In this document: in pieces, positions 8,173 to 16,628 of the stretch
Layout: each line of letters starts with the position of its first letter
How positions within the stretch are numbered: position 1 is the stretch's first letter
Source: JANMDN01 sp031376285
Lineage (GTDB): Bacteria > Actinomycetota > Thermoleophilia > Miltoncostaeales > Miltoncostaeaceae
Direction: 5' to 3'
DNA length: 64,000 nt
Assembly: GCA_031376285.1 (NCBI GenBank)
Contig: JANMDN010000021.1
Location: forward strand, 5,586 to 69,585
Made by a program: the position numbers and the translations under genes
The notes under the pieces: model-generated
What the model saw: only the letters and a program-made list of their open reading frames with translations
Told to the model about the DNA's origin: nothing
The model's database searches: none

Positions 8173-9174
8173 CTACGGCAGGATGCGGATCCAGTAGCCC
8201 GGCAGCGAGTAGCTGTCGACGGGGCTGGACTTCGCCTTGACCTCAGGCTTCAGCTGGGAGATGCGGCGGTCGCGCAGGAACGTCGACGCCCAAGGCCCGA
8301 CGATACGCGGGGCCTTGGCTGCCGAGGCGCCCTGGTTTGCGGCATCCGAGACGTAGAGGGTGCCCTTCATCGCCTCGTGTCCCGGGACGGCGCAGAAGTA
8401 CTCGTAGATACCCGGCGCGAGGTCCACGCCAATCGAGGCAGTGGCGCCGTCCTGGACGGTCTCGGACAGCGCGAGGACCTCTCCGCTTCCGGCCTTACGA
8501 ATCGCGAAGTTGTGCGGGAGGGCGCTCGCGTTCGTGAAATCGAACATGACCTTGCCGGAGGCCGCGTCGAGGGTCGAGCGTGTGAACGCAAGCGCCCCGG
8601 TGGGGTCGGCTTCGACCTTGACAGTGCCAGCAGCGGTCGCAGGCGCAGGTGCCGGCTCCGGAGCAGTGCCTCCCCCCGATGGCTCCGCGGCAGGCTTGCC
8701 CTCTCCACTCGCCGCTGGCGCGGGGGGCGGGAGCGGCACGACCGCGCTGTCGCCCTTGGGGCCGGCAAAGCGGGCAACGTAGGCCGCAACGTCCGCCTGG
8801 TCCTGACCGTCGACGATGTCTCGCGCCATCGCGGGCTTACCGGCCTTGCCCTGCGGATCGATCCGCCAGGGCTTTTGTGGCGCCTTCTCGATCCAGTAGT
8901 TCACGAGCGACTCGAACTGCGACTCCTTGAAGCCGTGCTCGCGGGAACCGCGGAAGGCGTCGTCGAGGTTCGGCCCGGCCTTCAGCGAACTGGCGCCGGC
9001 AGCCGGACCAGCGTCGGCAAGCGCGTGACAGCCGGCGCAGCTCTTGTTGAAAACCGCCTTGCCATTCTCGACATCGGCCGTCTCGCCGCCGCCCCCGCAG
9101 GCCGAAACGCCAAGGGCGAGCGCGGCGAGGGTGGTGGCCAGGGCAGCCGTGCGGGTACGTCGCATCGAGATCAT
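8173..9174 (-). CDS. Lipoprotein with cytochrome c and cupredoxin domains
   Basis: Exported 333-residue electron-transfer protein. It has a signal peptide ending in lipobox LGVSAC (Cys26), then a c-type haem site CAGCH (46-50). A Pro/Ala/Glu-rich linker (about 150-190) follows, then a type I copper-like domain with PHNFAI near 230 and FCAVPGHEAM near 270. This arrangement could pass electrons to the CuA centre of the oxidase. The C-terminal about 50 residues are unassigned. It lies 3 nt after ctaE and is almost certainly co-transcribed with ctaCDE. Its haem would be attached by the Ccm system encoded at the left edge. Confidence 0.88.
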   Translation of the reverse strand: MISMRRTRTAALATTLAALALGVSACGGGGETADVENGKAVFNKSCAGCHALADAGPAAGASSLKAGPNLDDAFRGSREHGFKESQFESLVNYWIEKAPQKPWRIDPQGKAGKPAMARDIVDGQDQADVAAYVARFAGPKGDSAVVPLPPPAPAASGEGKPAAEPSGGGTAPEPAPAPATAAGTVKVEADPTGALAFTRSTLDAASGKVMFDFTNASALPHNFAIRKAGSGEVLALSETVQDGATASIGVDLAPGIYEYFCAVPGHEAMKGTLYVSDAANQGASAAKAPRIVGPWASTFLRDRRISQLKPEVKAKSSPVDSYSLPGYWIRILP

Positions 9175-9177
9175 CGG

Positions 9178-9789
9178 CTAAGGAAGGAGGTAGACAAGGA
9201 CGTAGAGGAGCACCCAGACCACATCGACGAAGTGCCAGTAGACCGAGCTCGCATTCAGCGGGGTCGACCAACTTGGCGTGAAGTCGCCCTTGATCGAGCG
9301 GACCAGGCAGAACACGAGGAGCGTCAGTCCGACGAAGACGTGCAGGCCATGGAAGCCGGTCAGGGTGTAGAAGATCGAGCCGAAGCCCCCGTCCTGCGGC
9401 GTGAAGCCGATGTGGATGTACTCGTTGATCTGGACGAAGAGGAACGTCACACCGAGCAGGATCGTGACGATCAGGCCCCGGATGAGCCCTTGTCGATCAC
9501 CGTGCTTGAGCGAGTGCTCAGCCCACCACACCGTGAAGCTCGACGACACGAGGATCAGCGTGTTGATCCCGGTGATGAGCTTCGGCACCTCGAAGGGCTC
9601 TGGTGGCCAGACGCCCTCGGCGATGTTGAAGCGGAGCATGAAGTAGGCGGTAAAAAGCGACGCGAAGAGCATCACCTCGGAGCCGATGAAGATCCCCATG
9701 CCGAGCATGCCGATCGAGAGCTTGCCGCCGCGGCCCTGGGTTTGGGCCTGGGTGGGAGCGTGTTCGACGTGCGCATGTGTCGTCGTCAT
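9178..9789 (-). CDS. ctaE: Cytochrome c oxidase subunit III
   Basis: 203-residue membrane subunit with five predicted helices. Conserved COX3 features are GSEVMLFASLFTAYF near residue 37, the conserved NEYIHIGFTP region near 120, and the C-terminal VYWHFVDVVWVLLY motif. The N-terminus is His-containing and soluble. The start ATG overlaps the ctaD stop by one base (TGATG), indicating coupled translation. Confidence 0.95.
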   Translation of the reverse strand: MTTTHAHVEHAPTQAQTQGRGGKLSIGMLGMGIFIGSEVMLFASLFTAYFMLRFNIAEGVWPPEPFEVPKLITGINTLILVSSSFTVWWAEHSLKHGDRQGLIRGLIVTILLGVTFLFVQINEYIHIGFTPQDGGFGSIFYTLTGFHGLHVFVGLTLLVFCLVRSIKGDFTPSWSTPLNASSVYWHFVDVVWVLLYVLVYLLP

Positions 9790-12512
9790 CAGGAGCTGGC
9801 TCCGGTTGAGAGGCTGCCCGAATTGACGGGAACGCTGCCAGCGGCCGATCGGACGAGCGCCTCGATGCCGGCGCCGACCACGACGATCTCGTCGGGGTGA
9901 TGCAGGCTCAGCAGGTCGCGGACCGCGTCGCCAGCGTCGCCGTCGATGACCTCACCCTGCGCAACCACCCCGGCCGCGCGAAGGGCGTCGACGCTGGCGC
10001 GCATCCGACGAACCCCGCCAGCGCGCAGCTCGGAGGCCTCGTCGCTCCAACGGGGGTGGGGAAGGCCGAGCGGCGTAACGATCGTGAACCGCGAGGGGGC
10101 GTCATCGGCCTTGGCGGTCACCGTTGCCATGAGCTCAGCGCTGTCGGCCGGTCGATCGGTGACAACCATGATGTGGTGCACGGTCTTCGCGGGGAGAACA
10201 CCGCGATCGTCGCCCGAGGGAACCATCACGTGTGTGACGGCGATGTTCGTGGCCTTGCGGACCTTGTCGACGACGTCGGCCCGCTGCCAATCGGAGTCAG
10301 CGATCGTCCCCGTCGCGATCATGATCTCGTGAACGTCGCGACCCTCGAGCCCGGCCGCGGCGGCCGCAACTGGATCTGGCCCGGTGACCTCGCCGGTCGC
10401 GTGGATCCCAGCGTCGTGCAGGCCTGCGAGCGCAACCTGGAGGCGACGCTCCGCGGCCTGAGCATCAGCGGAATCGGCAGGGACGACGAGGTGGAAACCC
10501 CAGAAGCCCGGCTCGGCCCGTTGACTGATCGCGTCCATGAGCGCCGCGCTCGTGAGCGAGCGGTTCGCGACAACCACGATCGGCATCCGGGTTTTCTCGG
10601 CAAGTTCGCCGCCACCGATTTCCTCGGGGAGGTACACGACCGCGTGGCGGGCGCCGGGCACGCCGTAGCTGTACGGGCTCCCGACCACCTGGGGCGTCTG
10701 CTCGAAGTTGAAGAGGCTCGGCGGTGAGGAGACCTGCCACTCAAGCGTGCGCGAGTTCCAGGGGTTCCAAGGTGCCTTCGGTCCGCTCTTCCACGACTTG
10801 ATGATGTTGTAGAGGAAGATCAGCGTCGCAAGACCGAGCAGGAACGACATCGCGGTCTCGAAGCGGTTGATCGCGGTAAAGCGCGGGTCGTAGTCCGAGA
10901 CGCGACGGGGCATGCCCATCATCCCGACCCAGTGCATCGGGAAGAAGGTCGCGTTCATGAAGACAAACGTCGACCAGAAGTGGATCTTGCCGAGCTTCTC
11001 GTTGTACATCTTGCCGGTCATCTTCGGGAACCAGTAGTAGACCCCGGCAAAGACCGTCATCACCGTTCCTCCGTAGAGGACGTAGTGGATGTGGGCAACG
11101 ACGTAGTACGTGTCGCTCAGGTACTGGTCGGCCGGAAGCGTCCCGAGGAAGACCCCGGAGAGCCCACCGATGACGAAGGTAAAGAGGAAGCCAAGCGCGA
11201 AGAGCATCGGCGTTCTCAGCTCGATCTTGCCGTTCCACATCGTCGCGAGCCACGACCAGACCTTCACGCCGGTCGGCACCGCGATGATGATGGTCGTGAT
11301 CATCATCGGTACGCGCAGCCACGGCGCCATCCCGCTGACGAACATGTGGTGGGCCCACACGCCGAATCCGAGCACGGCAATCGCGACGGTGGAAAACGCG
11401 ATCGCGCGATAGCCGAAGATCGGCTTCTTCGAGAACGTCGCGATGACCTCGCTGATGATCCCAAAGCCTGGGAGCAGCATGATGTAGACGGCTGGGTGCG
11501 AGTAGAACCAGAAGACGTGCTGGTACATGATCACGTCTCCACCCTGGGTGAAGTCGAAGAAGTGCGTACCCATCACGTTGTCGAAGAGGCTCATGAACTG
11601 TGAGCCCGCGATGAACGGTGTGGCGAACACCACGAGCATGGATGTCACGGCATTGGCCCAAACAAGGAGCGGCATGCGCCAGGCGGTCATCCCGGGAGCG
11701 CGCATCGTGATGATGGTGACCAGGAAGTTCAGCGCGGTCGCGATCGACGAGGCGCCAGCGAACTGGACACCAATCTGGAAGAGGGTCTGGCCGGTCTCAC
11801 CCTGGATCGCAAGCGGCGGGTACGCGGTCCAGCCGTTCGAGAAGGCCCCGAAGAAGAGGCTGATCGCCATGAGGAAGCCGCCGACCGGCAGCATCCAAAA
11901 CGACAGCGCGTTCAGGCGCGGGAACGCCATGTCCTTGGCGCCCAGCATGATCGGGAGGATGTAGTTCGCAAGCCCCGCGAAGACGGGCACGGCGAAGGTG
12001 AAGATCATCAGGACGGCATGGACGCTCGTGAAGCCGTTGAAGGTCTCGCCGTTTGCGATCGTCTCGCCCGGCTCCGAGAGCTCCGCGCGCACGAGCATTG
12101 CCATCGCGCCAGCCAGCATGAAGAAGAAGAACACCGTGGCGAGGTACTGGACCCCGATGACCTTGTGGTCGGTGTTGACGCGGAAGTAGTCACGCCAGCT
12201 CTTGGCGCCGTGAAGAGAGTGGTCCTCCTCGTCTAGGCGCTCGCCCTTGATCCAGCTGCCCCAGTAGTCGAAGCAGCCGATACCGATCAGGAAGCCGATG
12301 CCCCCGAGGAGGGCGGCGGTGGCGACGTAGACCTGTGGCTCCCAGAGCGGGTCGAGCTGGAAGATCGTCCGCAGGAGTGCAACGAGCCCGAACGCGATAC
12401 CGATCGAGATGACCGTGGTCCACGTCGCGCGCCTCCACCAGTACCCAAGCCCGGGGGGCTCTTTGTGGTTGTGATTGTGCGGGTGGTGGTGGGTCGGGTC
12501 GTGTTTTGCCAT
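9789..12512 (-). CDS. ctaD: Cytochrome c oxidase subunit I with tandem Usp-like C-terminal extension
   Basis: Catalytic haem-copper subunit, unusually long at 907 residues. It has a His-rich N-terminus (residues 4-17), two extra helices, then the COX1 core from about 97 to 620. Core ligands are HAVLMIFTF (haem a), YSHPAVYIMLLPG (CuB and Tyr), tandem His in VWAHHMF, and VAHIHYVLYG (haems a3 and a). YSHPxV in place of GHPEV marks the A2-type proton-channel variant. From about 641 to the end are two soluble alpha/beta domains (641-770 and 778-895) resembling universal stress proteins, which is not usual for this family. The oxidase call is sure; the Usp assignment is by fold-like pattern. Confidence 0.93.
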   Translation of the reverse strand: MAKHDPTHHHPHNHNHKEPPGLGYWWRRATWTTVISIGIAFGLVALLRTIFQLDPLWEPQVYVATAALLGGIGFLIGIGCFDYWGSWIKGERLDEEDHSLHGAKSWRDYFRVNTDHKVIGVQYLATVFFFFMLAGAMAMLVRAELSEPGETIANGETFNGFTSVHAVLMIFTFAVPVFAGLANYILPIMLGAKDMAFPRLNALSFWMLPVGGFLMAISLFFGAFSNGWTAYPPLAIQGETGQTLFQIGVQFAGASSIATALNFLVTIITMRAPGMTAWRMPLLVWANAVTSMLVVFATPFIAGSQFMSLFDNVMGTHFFDFTQGGDVIMYQHVFWFYSHPAVYIMLLPGFGIISEVIATFSKKPIFGYRAIAFSTVAIAVLGFGVWAHHMFVSGMAPWLRVPMMITTIIIAVPTGVKVWSWLATMWNGKIELRTPMLFALGFLFTFVIGGLSGVFLGTLPADQYLSDTYYVVAHIHYVLYGGTVMTVFAGVYYWFPKMTGKMYNEKLGKIHFWSTFVFMNATFFPMHWVGMMGMPRRVSDYDPRFTAINRFETAMSFLLGLATLIFLYNIIKSWKSGPKAPWNPWNSRTLEWQVSSPPSLFNFEQTPQVVGSPYSYGVPGARHAVVYLPEEIGGGELAEKTRMPIVVVANRSLTSAALMDAISQRAEPGFWGFHLVVPADSADAQAAERRLQVALAGLHDAGIHATGEVTGPDPVAAAAAGLEGRDVHEIMIATGTIADSDWQRADVVDKVRKATNIAVTHVMVPSGDDRGVLPAKTVHHIMVVTDRPADSAELMATVTAKADDAPSRFTIVTPLGLPHPRWSDEASELRAGGVRRMRASVDALRAAGVVAQGEVIDGDAGDAVRDLLSLHHPDEIVVVGAGIEALVRSAAGSVPVNSGSLSTGASS

Positions 12513-12547
12513 GTGCGGTCAGATACCTGGAGCGGGCTCGGGGTTGA

Positions 12548-13297
12548 CTACTTGGCGCTTGCGGCTTCGGCGCTGGCCTTCGTCAGCCACGCGTCGTAGC
12601 CGGCCTGCGTCATCACGTGCATCTGGCTGCGCATCTGGGCATGCCCGGCGCCACAAAGCTCCGCGCAGATCACCGGATAGGTACCGACCACGGTGGGCGT
12701 GAACTTGAGGTAGGTGTTCACGCCCGGGGTCGCGTCCTGCTTCAGGCGTATCTCCGGAACCCAGAAGTCATGGATGACATCAGATGCGGTGATCCGAAGA
12801 TCGACCTGCCGATTGACCGGCACGTAGAGATCACCGGTGCGGAAGCTGCCCTCGGGATTTGCCGCGTCGGCGTAGTCGAAGCGCCACGCGAACTGCTCGC
12901 CGTTTGCCACGACCCGCAGGCTTCCCGCCGCGCTCGCCTCGTTCCTGTTCAACACGACGATGGACCATGCGCCGACGGCCGCGAGCAGCAGCGCCGGGAC
13001 CACCGTCCACACGATCTCAAGCATGGTGTTGCCGTGAACCGGGGGACCGTCGGTGTCGTCGCCGGGCTGGCGCCGGAACTTCCAGACCGAGTAGATGATC
13101 ACCGCGACGACGATCGAGAAGAAGAACACACTCGACCAGTAGAGAAACCACATCAGCGTGTCGACGCGCTCGGCTTCGGGGCTGATGGCTTTGGGAAGCC
13201 AGTCGATGGCGAGGCCGATGACGGCGCAGACGCCGGCGACCGCGAGTGCGATCAGGATAAGGGGCCCGAGGTGTTTTCTCGAATACACGACGGGCAC
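12548..13297 (-). CDS. ctaC: Cytochrome c oxidase subunit II (CuA)
   Basis: 249-residue subunit that accepts electrons from cytochrome c. An N-terminal hydrophobic segment is followed by a second membrane helix in LEIVWTVVPALLL, then a cupredoxin domain. The CuA site CAELCGAGHAQM begins at residue 211, with an upstream His in VIHDFWVPE, so all ligands are kept. It is first in the ctaCDE unit. The start is a GTG at 13297; a GTG three codons on is an alternative. Confidence 0.95.
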   Translation of the reverse strand: MPVVYSRKHLGPLILIALAVAGVCAVIGLAIDWLPKAISPEAERVDTLMWFLYWSSVFFFSIVVAVIIYSVWKFRRQPGDDTDGPPVHGNTMLEIVWTVVPALLLAAVGAWSIVVLNRNEASAAGSLRVVANGEQFAWRFDYADAANPEGSFRTGDLYVPVNRQVDLRITASDVIHDFWVPEIRLKQDATPGVNTYLKFTPTVVGTYPVICAELCGAGHAQMRSQMHVMTQAGYDAWLTKASAEAASAK

Positions 13298-13602
13298 CCT
13301 ACCACCGGCCTGGGCGACCAGCCGGCGATCGGGTGGGCCGGACGTCCCGAGCCCCGGCCCCGAACGTCCGTCCCGGCCAGCCCGCTCCTGCGCCGGCCCG
13401 CGGCGAGCAAGTCCGGGTCAATGGTCAAGGGTTTGGGAGGTGTCGTCATGAGCCTGTGCGGTTCGCGTAATCGCCCCGTAAATCGTGCGTCCGCGCCCCG
13501 GTGCGGGGGTCATGTTGGACGGGCGGCCCGCCGATGGAAGAAGACGAAGCGTTCCGGAAGCCATCAGCCGCAACCGGACGACAAACAACGGAAGGAAGCT
13601 CC
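13298..13602. other. Intergenic region between ctaC and a divergent secreted-protein gene
   Basis: 305 nt upstream of two divergent genes, so it should hold both promoters. No clear -35/-10 pair was picked out. Only the ribosome site GGAAGGA at 13590-13596, serving the GTG at 13603, is obvious. Open frames here are shadows without coding character. Confidence 0.5.
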
Positions 13603-14100
13603 GTGCGTAAGACCGTTCTCACCGCCGTCTCGATGGCCCTCATCGCGGCACCCGCCGCGCTCGCCCAACGCGGAGGCCACGACCCCGCAGCCGGGAGTAC
13701 CCCGGCCGTCACGGCGACGCCGGCTCCGGCGCCCGTGGTCCTCGCCCCATGCGGCAAGGCGCCGAGCGGGCGTCGCGTCGAGTTCATTCTTCGCGGCGTC
13801 GTCGCGAGTGTGAGTGGACCCAACGTCATGGTTCAGGCGACGGGCGTCAACTCGAAGATGCGCAACGCTCTCCAGGGCCCCACGGCCCGGGGCGGCGGCT
13901 CCTACGACGCCATGATCCCGGTCACCATCGCTGACTGCACGCGCCTCCACGTCCGAGGGCACTCGCAAAAGAACCGCGGCAAGAAGGTCCGCGCTATCCG
14001 GGCGATCGTCGTCGGCGCGCGGATCATGGTCGAGTGGCGTGCCCCGCGGGGCACGGCCTTTGCGGACCTCGGCTCCCCGAAGCGGGTCTGGGTCAAGTAG
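13603..14100 (+). CDS. Secreted protein of unknown function
   Basis: 165 residues from the GTG at 13603, which is chosen because GGAAGGA sits 6 nt upstream and a signal peptide begins at once (RKTVLTAVSMALIAAPAALA). The mature part has an Ala/Pro/Thr-rich stretch, then a basic beta-rich domain with two Cys (near 48 and 109) that could form a disulfide. A phrase such as FILRGVVASVSGPNVMVQ suggests an OB-like beta barrel, but no family is recognised. Confidence 0.75.
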   Translation: MRKTVLTAVSMALIAAPAALAQRGGHDPAAGSTPAVTATPAPAPVVLAPCGKAPSGRRVEFILRGVVASVSGPNVMVQATGVNSKMRNALQGPTARGGGSYDAMIPVTIADCTRLHVRGHSQKNRGKKVRAIRAIVVGARIMVEWRAPRGTAFADLGSPKRVWVK

Positions 14101-14106
14101 TCGAGC

Positions 14107-14140
14107 GCTGACCCCGGGGGGCATATCCCCCCGGGTCAGC
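14107..14140. terminator. Bidirectional terminator hairpin
   Basis: Very strong hairpin: GCTGACCC plus GGGGGG pair with CCCCCC plus GGGTCAGC around a CATAT loop, with one bulged C. It lies between two convergent genes and overlaps the MFS stop codon. No long T-run follows, as is common in high-GC actinobacteria. Confidence 0.8.
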
Positions 14141-15341
14141 CTGCCTTCGTCGCCGACGCCACGCTCACGCGCCGCGTCGCACCGGATAGCAGCACGAGGC
14201 ACGCGAGGAAGAGGCCACCACCGATGAGGTACGGCGCGCCATCCGAGACATGCTGGAAGAATGCGGTGGCCACGAGTGGGCCGACGACGCGAGCCAGGCC
14301 ACTGGTGGAGGCAAGCACGCCGAGCACGCCGCCCTGTTCATGCTCGCCGGTTCGCCGCGACACGATTGCCGTCAGGGTCGGGAAGACAAGCCCCGAGCCG
14401 AGCGCGAGCGGTACGCAGGCGATCAACAGCTGCCACGTCGCCTGAACCGGGGCGATCGCCGCAAGCCCGACGGCCGTGATCACGAGCCCCGCCCGCAGGA
14501 CACGCGCCTCGCCCATTCGCGCCACGAGCGGCCGGACGAGCCCGCCCTGCACGAGAGATGAGAGCACACCGACGTAGACGAAGATGAGTGCGACCTGGGC
14601 GAGGCTGTACCCGAGTCGCTCGGCGCCAAAGAGCGCAAACGTCGTCTCCATCCCGACGAAGGCGAACGTCCCGACGAAGGAGACCCATACGAGCGGCGCC
14701 ACCTCGCGGTCGGCAAGCGCCCGACGAAGCAGCGCCGACCGACGGGGCCGTTCGCGAGGGTCGCCAAAGACGCGGCTCTCGGGGAGTCGGCGCAGGCCGA
14801 TCAGGAGGTTCGTGGCCGCGATCGCCGAGGCGACGAAGAACGGGAGTCGTGGGCTTGCGAGCGCACAGAGCGCGCCGATCGCCGGACCAATCACGAGACC
14901 GATTCCGAACGCCGCCCCGATCAGGCCCATACCCTTCGCCCGTTCCTCGGGTGCGGTGATGTCTGCCACATACGCCTGCCCGACGGCGTAGGACGCGCCC
15001 GATGTTCCGTCGAGCGCCCGGGCGACGAAGAGGATCCAGAGACTGTTTGCAAGACCCATCGTGAGCGACGCGATCGCCGTTCCCGCGAGGGCCGTGAGGA
15101 TTACCGGTCGCCGCCCGATGCGGTCCGACAAGCGGCCGATGGCCGGCGCCAGGAGAAACTGGGCCAGCGAGTAGGTCGCCGCGAGCATCCCAATGGTGAC
15201 CGCCGACGCTCCGAACCGCTTGGCGTAGAGGGGGAGGAGCGGAAGGATGATCCCGAAGCTGATCAGGTCGACGAGGACCGTCGTGAACACGATGCCAAGC
15301 GGCGTCGCGAAGAACCCGAGACCTCGGCGGGAGCGTCCCAT
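14136..15341 (-). CDS. MFS drug exporter (TetA/DHA1-like)
   Basis: Proton-driven multidrug-type transporter of 401 residues with about 12 helices. The DHA1 motif A loop appears as GRLSDRIGRRPVIL near residue 65, and the N-terminus matches tetracycline-resistance-like members (TTVLVDLISFGIILPLLPLYA). The ATG at 15341 is chosen because the longer frame upstream is Ser/Arg-rich antisense sequence inside ctaB. It lies 7 nt after ctaB. The substrate is unknown. Confidence 0.88.
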   Translation of the reverse strand: MGRSRRGLGFFATPLGIVFTTVLVDLISFGIILPLLPLYAKRFGASAVTIGMLAATYSLAQFLLAPAIGRLSDRIGRRPVILTALAGTAIASLTMGLANSLWILFVARALDGTSGASYAVGQAYVADITAPEERAKGMGLIGAAFGIGLVIGPAIGALCALASPRLPFFVASAIAATNLLIGLRRLPESRVFGDPRERPRRSALLRRALADREVAPLVWVSFVGTFAFVGMETTFALFGAERLGYSLAQVALIFVYVGVLSSLVQGGLVRPLVARMGEARVLRAGLVITAVGLAAIAPVQATWQLLIACVPLALGSGLVFPTLTAIVSRRTGEHEQGGVLGVLASTSGLARVVGPLVATAFFQHVSDGAPYLIGGGLFLACLVLLSGATRRVSVASATKAG

Positions 15342-15348
15342 TGGTCGG

Positions 15349-16236
15349 CTAGATCGCGTCGATGACCCACGCCACAAAAAGCAGCGCGAGGTAGAGCATC
15401 GAGATATGGAAGGTCCAGCGCGCGCACGAGAGCGTCTTGCGTCGGTAGAGCTCGACGGAGAAGCCGGTGAAGACCGCGCCAAGGACGACCGCCGCGACCA
15501 GGTAGATGACACCCGCGACACCCGCGACGTACGGCAGGAGCGTGACGCCGACCATCACGAGGGTCCAGGTGAGGACCTGGTGGCGGGTTTCGGCGTCACC
15601 GCGAACGACCGGAAGCATCGGAACGCCGGCCTCGGCGTAGTCCGGGCGCAAGATGAGCGCAAGGGCCCAGAAATGGGGCGGCGTCCAGAAGAAGACGATC
15701 GCGAACATCAGCACCGCGCCGAAGGCGACCTCGCCGGTTGCCGCGGCCCAGCCAACGAGCGGCGGGACGGCGCCCGCGGCGCCTCCGATCACGATGTTGT
15801 GCGTGGTCGAGCGCTTGAGCCACAGGGTGTAGAGAAAGACGTAGAGGAGCAACCCGACAAGCGCCAACCCGGACGCGAGCCAGTTGACGAGAAGTCCCAG
15901 GATCAGCGTGCTCGCCACGGCGAGGGCGATCCCGAAGACCAGCGCCTGGCGGGGAGAGACGCTGCCGGCGACCACGGGGCGCCCGGTCGTGCGCCGCATC
16001 CGGGCGTCGATGTCGCGGTCAAACCACATGTTGATCGCGTTGGCGCCGCCGGCTGAGAGGTACCCGCCGACCATGGTCCACAGCACCACCAAGGCGCCAG
16101 GCGATCCGCCTGCCGCGACGATCATCGCGCACAGGGTGGTGACAAGGAGCAGCGAGATCACGCGCGGCTTCGTGAGCCGGACGTACTCAGCGACGAGCGA
16201 GCCGGCCCGTTGACCGGCGGCCGCCCGCGGGTCCAT
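15349..16236 (-). CDS. ctaB: Protohaem IX farnesyltransferase (haem O synthase)
   Basis: UbiA-fold membrane enzyme converting haem B to haem O for the aa3-type oxidase. The polyprenyl-diphosphate motif NMWFDRDIDARMRRTTGRP near residue 68 is diagnostic. The 295-residue length and about eight helices are normal. It is read leftwards, close behind a two-helix gene. ctaA is not in the window. Confidence 0.95.
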   Translation of the reverse strand: MDPRAAAGQRAGSLVAEYVRLTKPRVISLLLVTTLCAMIVAAGGSPGALVVLWTMVGGYLSAGGANAINMWFDRDIDARMRRTTGRPVVAGSVSPRQALVFGIALAVASTLILGLLVNWLASGLALVGLLLYVFLYTLWLKRSTTHNIVIGGAAGAVPPLVGWAAATGEVAFGAVLMFAIVFFWTPPHFWALALILRPDYAEAGVPMLPVVRGDAETRHQVLTWTLVMVGVTLLPYVAGVAGVIYLVAAVVLGAVFTGFSVELYRRKTLSCARWTFHISMLYLALLFVAWVIDAI

Positions 16237-16247
16237 CGCCGAGGTGC

Positions 16248-16454
16248 TCAGGACGCCGCCTTCACGGCGAGAATGACAAGGGCGATCAAAAACGCGATCG
16301 GCAGGATGGTCCAGAGGCCGTCCAGGGTGGGGCGGCGCGTCGGACGATTGCTCCCGGTCTGGCCAAGGCGAGCCGCTCGCGGCAAGCCAGCGAGCACCCC
16401 GGCTGCGATCAGCACGGAGGCCACGATGAGCACCGTCAACCTGTCACCCGACAT
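16248..16454 (-). CDS. Small two-helix membrane protein upstream of ctaB
   Basis: 68-residue protein with two hydrophobic segments (about 7-25 and 47-65) joined by a basic loop. The second helix, GLWTILPIAFLIALVI, resembles the second membrane helix of oxidase subunit II (WTVVPALLL). This suggests an oxidase accessory or truncated COX2-like anchor, which is inference only. The ATG at 16454 has GGAGG 5 nt upstream; an ATG 7 codons earlier is possible. It ends 11 nt before ctaB. Confidence 0.6.
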   Translation of the reverse strand: MSGDRLTVLIVASVLIAAGVLAGLPRAARLGQTGSNRPTRRPTLDGLWTILPIAFLIALVILAVKAAS

Positions 16455-16628
16455 CCAGCCTCCATCCGGCGTCATCCCGACTCGCGCGTTCAACAAGTCG
16501 GCAGGCGAGCATAGCCCAGGGCCGTGACCCGGTCGCGGGTGCAGATGTACCGACGCACGCAGAATCAAGCGTTCTGCGAACCCGCCGGCGTGGCATGAGG
16601 CGCCCCGGCGTGGCAAGGTTGCTCGGGA

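Noticed and set aside
7858..9900. 680-codon plus-strand frame opposite the dipeptidase and lipoprotein genes
   Set aside because: No domains, charged-residue shadow composition; the minus strand carries recognised genes.
13441..13602. Upstream extension of the secreted protein gene and a GTG/ATG frame near 13449
   Set aside because: The ribosome site and signal peptide both point to the GTG at 13603; upstream residues lack coding character.
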